NCBI GenBank assembly: GCA_012799425.1
Contig: JAAZLF010000585.1
Span: 1 to 13,349 of the forward strand
DNA from: Actinomycetales bacterium
GTDB taxonomy: Bacteria; Actinomycetota; Actinomycetes; Actinomycetales; Dermabacteraceae
DNA: 13,349 nt
Direction of reading: 5' to 3'
Shown: piece by piece, positions 1 to 6,523 of the stretch
Numbering within the stretch: position 1 is the first letter of the stretch
Layout: each line of letters begins with the position of its first letter
Translations under genes and position numbers: made by a program
The notes under the pieces: generated by a model
Told to the model about the DNA's origin: nothing
The model's database searches: none
The model's input: only the letters and a program-made list of their open reading frames with translations

Positions 1-3000
1 TCCTCGGCGTGGAAGTGGACGTGCCGGCGCACATCGAGGATCACCCGGGAGACCTGGTCATCGCGCGTGCGGGCCGCCCCGATCATGTCCATCAGGTGGC
101 GCAGGGACACGAAGCGCTCCTCCGCGAGCTCACGATCGCGGGAGATGTCGTGCAGAGCGGTGCCGGCCACGGCCTCCTCGAGGGCGCGCTTGAACTCGTC
201 CAGCGCCGCCAGGTGCACCGGACGCATCGACAGCTGCAGATAGCGGCCGGAATGGAACTCCACCTGCGCCAGCAGAGCGTTGATCCGCTGCAGCCTCTTG
301 CGGATCTCGGCGGGCTCCCGGGCGATCGCCGTGGCCAGCGCCTGCACATCGCCGAGCGTGTTGCCGGTGAAGAACTCGAAGAAGCGGTCCTCGACCTCGG
401 GCAGCTTCTCCTCCTCGATCCGCTGCAGGATCGCGAGGTAGTCGTCGACGCCCTCGAGCGAGGGTGCGGTGTCCCCGGCGGTGGCGGGCCAGCGGCGGGA
501 GAACTCGCGCATCGCGGTGCGCATGTCCTCCTCGGCACGGGAGGTGCGGCGCGTGAGGTCCATCAGCTCCGCGTCGAGGGTCGCCGAGGCGTCCTTGGTG
601 ACCTGGTCGATGGTGGAGAGCACCAGGGTGGGGGCGATCGCGGCGAAGCGCTCGGCCAGCTCCTCCTCGACCTCGGGGTCCAGGGAGGATTCCGCGATCC
701 GCTCCCGGGCCTCGGCGAGGCGCTCCTCGGCCCGCTCCGCCTGCTCGGCCAGCTTGCCGGCGGTGCGCACCACCTCCAGCAGCTCCTCATCGCTGCCGGC
801 GATGGACTGCTCGATGTCCTCGATCTGGCGGGCCAGCTCGGCGAGCGCGGCCGAGCCGTCCTCGGCGGCGCGCACCATGTCACGCAGGTTCGCCACACGG
901 CGGGCGACCGAGGCGGCATCGATGTCGTCCCAGGTGACGGCGCTGATCATCTGGAGGGCGTAGAGCCGCTCCTGGCGCCGCTCACGTTCGGTCTCGACGT
1001 CCTTGCGGCGCGCCTGCGCCTCGAACAGCGCCTGTTCGGCGCGGGTGCGCTCGGTCTCGAACACGGCCCGTTTGGCGCGGTTGTCGAAGCCGAGCACCCA
1101 CTGGGAGCGGTCGTTGATGGAGCGGTCGGCGTTCTTCTCATGCCGGGTCGCGGAGTGCTTGATCTGGCCGGAGCGCAGCACTGCACGGTTCAGCCGCGTG
1201 AACTCCTCGAGGCTCTCGGCGCAGGTGTAGTCCATGCGGGCGGCGATCTCGTGGGAGAGCCAGACGTGGAACTCTCCGTCCTTGACGTCGAGCTTGGCCG
1301 CCAGGGAGCGCTCGTCGATGTTCTTCGCGGGGCGGCGCAGGTCGGTGTTGACGCGGTTGTAGGAGATCCGGCGCCGCAGCTTCGTGCGGTCGATGACGGA
1401 GGCGACCTCGCGGTACACCCGGTCCGGGACCAGGATGGAGCGGGCCAGGCCGCGCAGCGCCTGCTCGGCGGCGGCCGTCCATTCCTCCTCGCCGGAGCGC
1501 ACCTGGAGCAGCTCCGCGGCGAACGGCAGCTCGGTGGGGGCGATGCCCACCTCGGAGGCGATGTGGTCACGCAGGGCGACGTCCTCGGAATGGAGGTTCG
1601 AGGCGCGCGAGGTGAGGGAGGCGAGCTCCTCCCGCGTGCGTGCGAGGGTCTGCGCCAGCTCGCGCACGGACGCCTCGGCCTCCCAGCGCGCGGCGTCGGC
1701 CCCCTTCTCCTCCGATTCGAGGGTCTCCTTCATGGCAGTGACCTCGCGCTGCAGGGCCAGGAACATGTCCTCCCCCGCCGGAGTGCCCAGCTCGACGGTC
1801 GCCAGCTGGGCGGCGAACTCGGTGCCCCGCTCGCGGCGGCGCTCCCGCTCGACCTCGAGCCCGGCGATCTGCTGCTTCCAGTCGTCGATCTCGCCACCGC
1901 CGGCGCGCCGGCGCTGCTCCTTGAGCTGGGCGAGGTCGGAGCGGGCCTCGGCCACGTCCTGGGTCAGGCGCCTCTGCTGCGCCTGGAGACGATCGAGCTC
2001 GAGCTGGAGGCCCCCGGTCTCCTCCCCCAGCAGCCGCACCAGGTGCTGGGCGGCGAACACATCGATGTCTGCGCGGCGGTCCACCAGCTCTCCGCCGCGC
2101 TCGCGCATCGCGGACCAGTCCTCATGGTTCCCGCGCAGGCCGCGCAGCAGGTCGCGCTGCTCGCGGGCCGTCACCAGCGCCTCGTACACCTCGGAGAGGT
2201 TGTGGAAGTTCGCGAGCGCCTGGTCGGCGAGGTCGAAGGTGCGCGGCGCATCGAGCATGTAGTCGCGCAGCAGCCCGTTGACATCGCCGAGCTCCTTGGC
2301 GGACTGGATCTTGTGCAGCAGGCCCAGCGCCTTCTCGTCCGGGATCCCCAGCAGCTGGCAGAAGGCCGCGCGGTACTCGCGGAACTGGCGGAAGGTCTGC
2401 GTGCCGGGGTGCGCGGCCTCGAGCGCCTTGCCCTCGATCTGGGTGGAGACGAACTGGCGCAGGTCGGTGACGTCCAGCGGGGTGCGCGCGATGACGTACA
2501 GGCTCTTGACGTCGGAGTCGGCGGTGTGGCCGGCGTGCAGCAGGAGCAGGCGCGAGAGCTGGACCGTGCCTCCCTGCCCGTCGCTGTAGCGCAGCGTGAG
2601 CACCGACAGGGTGGTCTTCTCCCGCAGCACCTCCTGGCTGAACTCGCCGGTGGCCTGGTCGTAGTGCATCGCCCACGCGCCGCGCACGTAGCTGGCCACG
2701 GTGCGGCGGTACTTCGAGCGGTTCGGGCCGGCATCGGAGGCGGCGGCGTTGAACTGCAGGGTGCGTGGCGGGGTCAGCAGCGCGCTGATCGCATCGAGCA
2801 GGGTCGACTTGCCGGTGCCGGGGCCGCCGGTGAGGAAGAAGCCCTTGGAGGAGACCTTCAGGTCATGGGTGCCGTGGAAGGTGCCCCAGTTCGACACCTG
2901 CACGGCGACCAGTCGCCACTGACCCGGGTGCGGATGCTCGGGGTCGCGCTGCGCCGGCTCGGCGGCGGCGTCGGGCTCGGCCATGCCGGGGAGGTCGAGG

Positions 3001-3020
3001 GTCTCGGCTGCGGGATTCAC
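1..3020 (-). CDS. jetC: JetC/MksB-like SMC ATPase of a Wadjet-type system (C-terminus beyond the left edge)
   Basis: About 1006 residues are visible with no stop before the window edge. The protein opens with the SMC-like segment WRLVAVQVSNWGTF, then a Walker A motif GGPGTGKST at residues 65-73. Long charged helical stretches follow (about 290-480 and 650-940), flanking a hinge-like region at about 490-645 that contains AELLQVRSGEEEW and ARSILVPDR. The last visible residues, SRVILDVRRHVHFHAE, lead into the C-terminal head, so the signature motif and Walker B lie outside. This matches the COG4913/JetC family (usually about 1100 residues). In Wadjet, JetA, JetB and JetC form an SMC-like loop extruder and JetD cuts circular plasmids. 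The start is uncertain. GTG 3020 is preferred because G/C-rich third positions begin there, and a TACCCT element six bases upstream would suit a leaderless transcript. Alternatives are ATG 2984, and GTG 3059 with GGAGG 11 bases upstream. No jetA or jetB lies upstream; the gene before it is a Stealth transferase. Confidence 0.85.
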   Translation of the reverse strand, partial: MNPAAETLDLPGMAEPDAAAEPAQRDPEHPHPGQWRLVAVQVSNWGTFHGTHDLKVSSKGFFLTGGPGTGKSTLLDAISALLTPPRTLQFNAAASDAGPNRSKYRRTVASYVRGAWAMHYDQATGEFSQEVLREKTTLSVLTLRYSDGQGGTVQLSRLLLLHAGHTADSDVKSLYVIARTPLDVTDLRQFVSTQIEGKALEAAHPGTQTFRQFREYRAAFCQLLGIPDEKALGLLHKIQSAKELGDVNGLLRDYMLDAPRTFDLADQALANFHNLSEVYEALVTAREQRDLLRGLRGNHEDWSAMRERGGELVDRRADIDVFAAQHLVRLLGEETGGLQLELDRLQAQQRRLTQDVAEARSDLAQLKEQRRRAGGGEIDDWKQQIAGLEVERERRRERGTEFAAQLATVELGTPAGEDMFLALQREVTAMKETLESEEKGADAARWEAEASVRELAQTLARTREELASLTSRASNLHSEDVALRDHIASEVGIAPTELPFAAELLQVRSGEEEWTAAAEQALRGLARSILVPDRVYREVASVIDRTKLRRRISYNRVNTDLRRPAKNIDERSLAAKLDVKDGEFHVWLSHEIAARMDYTCAESLEEFTRLNRAVLRSGQIKHSATRHEKNADRSINDRSQWVLGFDNRAKRAVFETERTRAEQALFEAQARRKDVETERERRQERLYALQMISAVTWDDIDAASVARRVANLRDMVRAAEDGSAALAELARQIEDIEQSIAGSDEELLEVVRTAGKLAEQAERAEERLAEARERIAESSLDPEVEEELAERFAAIAPTLVLSTIDQVTKDASATLDAELMDLTRRTSRAEEDMRTAMREFSRRWPATAGDTAPSLEGVDDYLAILQRIEEEKLPEVEDRFFEFFTGNTLGDVQALATAIAREPAEIRKRLQRINALLAQVEFHSGRYLQLSMRPVHLAALDEFKRALEEAVAGTALHDISRDRELAEERFVSLRHLMDMIGAARTRDDQVSRVILDVRRHVHFHAE

Positions 3021-3090
3021 CCCTGCAGGGTACCGAGTCCCACGGCATGACGCAGGCACGAAGCGGCAGGCCTCCGCACGTCGGCCTGTC

Positions 3091-4602
3091 CTAGGTCGGT
3101 CGTTCCCAGGGGGCAGGTGCGGCCAGATAGCGTTCGAGGAAGCTCTGCAGATCACGGCGAGTGCGCTCGGAGGCCGCCCCTTCCTCCTGGTTCAGGCAGA
3201 AGGTGTCGAACCTGCGCAGCGACTCGAGCGCGTCGAGCCTCTGACCGGCGTCCGGAGCACCGAGATCGACGTAGAGGTAGTTGGGCTGGGTGGGCACCGA
3301 CAGTCCCTGCGCGAAGGCGTACCAATGGTGGAGGGACGAGGCGAGCGAGATGTCGCCCGGCGAGCGGAAGTGCGCAGCGCGGGTGCGCTGCACGGCATCC
3401 GAGTTCTCCCTCTCTATCTGTGCGAGCACGCTGCGCAGCTGAGGATGCACCGTGTGCCGGATCTTCGTGCGGACGTCCATGCCGAAGCGTCGCGCCATGA
3501 TGTCGCGGCCGTTCTTCGCAGCGGCCATGATCGGGAGGTCCTCGGTGCTCACCGGCCCGGGATCGATCGGAAGGTCCGAGGGGAAGAATCGCGCGACACC
3601 GTCGGCGGCGAAGAAGTCTCCCGGGTACGCCATGCGGCCGAAGAAGACGTCATCGTTCAGATAGAGGTAGTGCTCGGCGAGACCGGGGATCCGATGGAGC
3701 GCTGACTCGATCGCATGCGAGTTGAATCGGCTGCCGCCCAGGAGCTCTCGGTGGTCGACGATGCGGATGCGATCATCGGCGGGGTCCAACCACTCGGGCA
3801 CCTGGTCGTCCGTCACGATGTGGATGCGTCGCACCCAGTTCGCGTAGCGGTGCACGGAACGCAGCGAGAACCGCAGCTCATCGGTGTTGAGGTACCTGCT
3901 CGGGTCCGTCGCCGAGGCGTGCGGGTCCGGCGCTGCGGCGTCCTCTCCTCGGCTCCGCGCGAGAGCCGCCTGAAGGCGCTGGCGCCACAGCGGATCCGAG
4001 CCGTCCACCCAGGTGTAGACCAGGTCGATCGGCATCTCGGGCTCCGGCGCCGATGACGCTCGAGCGCGGGGCTCGAGGCTCCCCGTCGCGAGCGTCTCCC
4101 ATTGCGCGACGGGCACGCGCCTGATGCCGGCGAGCGCGTCTCCCACGTGATGATCCCCGTCACGACGGAGCACGTCGATCATCACGTCGAGATCCGGGAT
4201 CGGCCCGAGCGCGCGATCGCCGACGGCGAAGTGCGGCCGCACACGCAGGCAGTGGCGGTTCATCTGCTGGACCTCCCAGTGCGGCGCCAGGGATGCGAGA
4301 CGCTCCAGCACGGCGGGGAGGTCCTGCGCACGAAGGGCGAGACGGCGCGGGTGACGCGCGACGCTCGGGGTGAGGAGCACGGTCGCCGGTGCGACAGCCC
4401 CCAGCACCTCCTCGAGCGCGCCCTCGCGCTGAGAGTGCAGATCAGGTGCGTCGAGCACGCGGGCCTGGCGACGCGGTCCCAGCACCGAGAGACGGATGTT
4501 TCCCGGCGCGGCACCGGGGAGACGGCTGTTCACAGCTGCGCTCAGCCAGCGGGTGGCGTCCCCACGGCGAAGCTTGGCCGCGGCTCGTCGGGACATGCTC
4601 AC
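3091..4602 (-). CDS. Stealth-family sugar-phosphate transferase, copy 1
   Basis: This predicted cytoplasmic enzyme has all four Stealth conserved regions. CR1 is IDLVYTWVDGSDP (residues 192-204). CR2 runs from about 241 and includes RRIHIVTDDQVPEWL and LNDDVF (315-320). CR3 runs from HTVHPQL to about 419. CR4 is FDTFCLNQEE (465-474). Stealth proteins move a hexose-1-phosphate from a nucleotide sugar onto a glycan, building phosphodiester-linked capsule or wall polymers; the donor here is unknown. The roughly 190 N-terminal residues precede the catalytic part and share a loose pattern with the neighbouring copy. GTG 4602 is chosen because AGGA lies nine bases upstream. ATG 4596 is close behind. 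ATG 4656 is unlikely: it would place the PHO-box repeat inside the coding region and add a cysteine-containing, poorly biased leader. The gene is divergent from the second Stealth gene and ends about 70 bases before the JetC-like gene, so the two could be cotranscribed. Confidence 0.9.
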   Translation of the reverse strand: MSMSRRAAAKLRRGDATRWLSAAVNSRLPGAAPGNIRLSVLGPRRQARVLDAPDLHSQREGALEEVLGAVAPATVLLTPSVARHPRRLALRAQDLPAVLERLASLAPHWEVQQMNRHCLRVRPHFAVGDRALGPIPDLDVMIDVLRRDGDHHVGDALAGIRRVPVAQWETLATGSLEPRARASSAPEPEMPIDLVYTWVDGSDPLWRQRLQAALARSRGEDAAAPDPHASATDPSRYLNTDELRFSLRSVHRYANWVRRIHIVTDDQVPEWLDPADDRIRIVDHRELLGGSRFNSHAIESALHRIPGLAEHYLYLNDDVFFGRMAYPGDFFAADGVARFFPSDLPIDPGPVSTEDLPIMAAAKNGRDIMARRFGMDVRTKIRHTVHPQLRSVLAQIERENSDAVQRTRAAHFRSPGDISLASSLHHWYAFAQGLSVPTQPNYLYVDLGAPDAGQRLDALESLRRFDTFCLNQEEGAASERTRRDLQSFLERYLAAPAPWERPT

Positions 4603-4647
4603 GGACAGGCATCCTACGGGAGTCCCCTGCCGCCCTGCACCGCAGAG

Positions 4648-4675
4648 GTTCACCACGCGTTCACCTTGCTATAGT
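4648..4675 (+). promoter_or_regulatory. PHO-box-like promoter of Stealth copy 2
   Basis: Two adjacent 11-base repeat units are visible: GTTCACCACGC at 4648-4658 and GTTCACCTTGC at 4659-4669. A -10 hexamer TATAGT follows directly at 4670-4675. Established knowledge: the PhoP operator of Streptomyces is built from 11-base direct repeats whose conserved part is GTTCACC, often occupying the -35 region. The predicted start of transcription is near 4682, leaving a leader of about 113 bases. The box lies in the divergent region between the two Stealth genes, so it could also influence the minus-strand copy. The same architecture occurs at 11696-11723. Binding by PhoP, and whether it activates or represses, is inference. 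Confidence 0.7.
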
Positions 4676-4688
4676 CCGGATCTCGGCT

Positions 4689-4708
4689 GCTCCGGGCGCA
4701 CCCGGAGC
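4689..4708 (+). other. Stem-loop near the 5' end of the Stealth copy 2 transcript
   Basis: GCTCCGGG at 4689-4696 and CCCGGAGC at 4701-4708 form a perfect eight-base stem with a four-base loop. It would sit about seven bases after the predicted transcription start. No T run follows, so it is not a normal intrinsic terminator. It could protect the 5' end of the mRNA or take part in leader regulation; both are guesses. Confidence 0.4.
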
Positions 4709-4794
4709 TCGTCCACAGCGCCCTGCTCGACGGAACGCGATCACGTCAGTGCGGGCCGTCCCCACCCCCACCCCCTGAGAGAGGACCGTCGAGG

Positions 4795-6507
4795 ATGCCG
4801 TTGCGCACCACTCTGCGCCGTCTCCGCAGCCTCGAGTCGATCGTGGCGCAGACTGCCCGCCGTGATCTTCAGAGGCGCCGTGTCCGACGCCTGGACGCGG
4901 CGGTCGCCGCGCCGGGAATGATCGAGAGCGTGCAGTTCGATGCACCCGCGCTCCATCGCTCCCGTGAGCTTCCGGCACGCACAGTGCCGCTGCGCTCGCC
5001 TCGAGAGCACTCACAGGAGCTGATCGGACAGGTCCAGGCCCTTCTCCACGGTGCCGGCATACCCACCGCAGACTTCCTCGTCCACACCGCCGCCGACCGC
5101 ACCCTGGGCATCCGTGCGGAGCACTGGAGCCGCGCGACGGAGCTGATCGCCAAGAATCTCGACCAGGTCCTCGTGGGGACCGGAGCCCGCCGCGCCGGCA
5201 CCGCGCTCTACAGCCCGCACCCCGCCGAAGAGGACGTCGAACGGTCGCCGATCATCTATGTCCTCGCTCCAGCTGTCTCACGACACAGGGGACGCGTGGT
5301 CAAGCGCTACGGCTTCGAGACGGCCCTGCGCCTGCACCGTTGGAACTACGACGCCGAGACGGGCGGATACACGGCCGCACGATGGAACCCGCGCGCAGTG
5401 CAGCTGTCCGCCTCGGCCTTCCGCACCACTCCGCTTCCACCCCTCGGTCACCGTGAGCCCTCCTCCCCCGCTCCTGTGGCAGGTCCGGCGCACATCGCTG
5501 GTGAGGATCCGCTGGATCCGCTGGCGCAGACTCCGCTGATGGCTGTCGACTTCCCGATCGACGTGGTCTACACGTGGGTGGACGGCACCGATCCGCAGTG
5601 GATCGCCCGCAAGCGCGCTGCGGCGGAGCAGAACACCGGCGAGCGGATGAGCGAAGCCGCGGCCGCGGATCTGCGCTTCGTCGCCCATGACGAGCTGCGT
5701 CACTCGCTGCGTTCGCTCGAGCAGTACGCCCCCTGGGTTCGCCACATCTATCTGGTGACCGACCGCCAGCGCCCGGAATGGCTGCGCGAGGATCATCCTC
5801 GGATCACCGTGGTGGACCACACGGAGATCGCCCCGGAAGGCTCCCTCCTGCCGAGTTTCAACTCGCAGGCGATCGAAGCGAACCTGCACCGCATCGAGGG
5901 GCTGAGCGAGCACTTCATCTACTTCAACGATGATGTGTTCCTCTCGTCCCCGATCGCGCCGGACCTGTTCTTCCATCCGAACGGGATCGCGTCCATGTAC
6001 CTCTCGAAGGCCCATGTCGGTCCCGGTGAGCCGATCCAGGCAGAGCCCGCGTCGGACTCCGCCGGGAAGAACGCTCGAGCCCTCGTCCGCGAGGTCAGCG
6101 GTCGACGGGTCTCCCGCAAGCTCTTCCACACGCCCTTCGCGCTGCAGCGCTCCGTCTCCCAGGAGATCGAACATCGCTGGCCAGAGGTCGTCCAAGCCAC
6201 CCGGGACTCGCAGTTCCGTCGCATCGACGACATCACCCTGTCCGGGGCGCTGCACATGAACTACGCCTACGCGACCGGCCGCGCCGTGACCCATAGCATC
6301 CGCTATCGCTATCTGAACGTCGGCTCAGCCGGCGCGGCGAAGAAGCTGCGACGGCTCCACAAGGACCGCGATGTGCTGCAGACGTTCTGTCTGAACGAGG
6401 CCACGCAGGAGCTGCCGCCCGAGGTGATCGACCAGCAGGTGCGGGACTTCCTCGCGCACCGCTTCCCGGACGTCAGCTCCTTCGAGAAGCTGGACGCCGC
6501 GGTCTGA
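4795..6507 (+). CDS. Stealth-family sugar-phosphate transferase, copy 2
   Basis: This 570-residue protein has all four Stealth regions. CR1 is IDVVYTWVDGTDP (255-267). CR2 runs from about 298 and contains RHIYLVTDRQRPEWL, FNSQAIEANLHRI and FNDDVF (377-382). CR3 starts at HTPFALQRS (about 445) and runs to DDIT (481). CR4 is DVLQTFCLNE (526-535). The N-terminus is basic and has no signal peptide, consistent with a cytoplasmic or peripheral enzyme. The family forms sugar-1-phosphate linkages in capsule or wall polymers. ATG 4795 is supported by GAGAGGA about nine bases upstream and a leader from a PHO-box-like promoter. The gene is divergent from Stealth copy 1 and converges on the siderophore operon with only 12 bases between stops. 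The copies agree in the catalytic core but differ elsewhere, so they are not a recent duplication. Base composition is visibly less G/C-rich than in the flanking genes. Confidence 0.92.
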   Translation: MPLRTTLRRLRSLESIVAQTARRDLQRRRVRRLDAAVAAPGMIESVQFDAPALHRSRELPARTVPLRSPREHSQELIGQVQALLHGAGIPTADFLVHTAADRTLGIRAEHWSRATELIAKNLDQVLVGTGARRAGTALYSPHPAEEDVERSPIIYVLAPAVSRHRGRVVKRYGFETALRLHRWNYDAETGGYTAARWNPRAVQLSASAFRTTPLPPLGHREPSSPAPVAGPAHIAGEDPLDPLAQTPLMAVDFPIDVVYTWVDGTDPQWIARKRAAAEQNTGERMSEAAAADLRFVAHDELRHSLRSLEQYAPWVRHIYLVTDRQRPEWLREDHPRITVVDHTEIAPEGSLLPSFNSQAIEANLHRIEGLSEHFIYFNDDVFLSSPIAPDLFFHPNGIASMYLSKAHVGPGEPIQAEPASDSAGKNARALVREVSGRRVSRKLFHTPFALQRSVSQEIEHRWPEVVQATRDSQFRRIDDITLSGALHMNYAYATGRAVTHSIRYRYLNVGSAGAAKKLRRLHKDRDVLQTFCLNEATQELPPEVIDQQVRDFLAHRFPDVSSFEKLDAAV

Positions 6508-6523
6508 GCCGATGCGCGCTCAG
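6504..6523. terminator. Weak inverted repeat spanning two convergent stop codons
   Basis: CTGAGC at 6504-6509 and GCTCAG at 6518-6523 form a six-base stem with an eight-base loop. It includes the stop codon of Stealth copy 2 on one side and that of the siderophore operon on the other. A stem here could act in both directions, but there is no T run and the stem is short, so terminator function is doubtful. Confidence 0.25.

Noticed and set aside
9..3050. Plus-strand open frame of 1013 codons
   Set aside because: It is codon-for-codon antisense to the JetC-like gene. The peptide has the repetitive Gly/Leu/Glu/Arg/His-rich look of a shadow and no recognisable domain, while the minus strand gives a clear SMC-like protein with Walker A.
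3067..3088. Inverted repeat CAGGCC / GGCCTG between Stealth copy 1 and the JetC-like gene
   Set aside because: It has only six base pairs with a ten-base loop and no T run. It would hide the GGAGG of the less favoured GTG 3059 start, but chance is as likely in such G/C-rich DNA.
4611..4616. Minus-strand TAGGAT as a -10 element for a leaderless Stealth copy 1 transcript
   Set aside because: Spacing to GTG 4602 would fit, but no convincing -35 is seen and the same bases include the AGGA ribosome-binding site, so it is not listed as a promoter.
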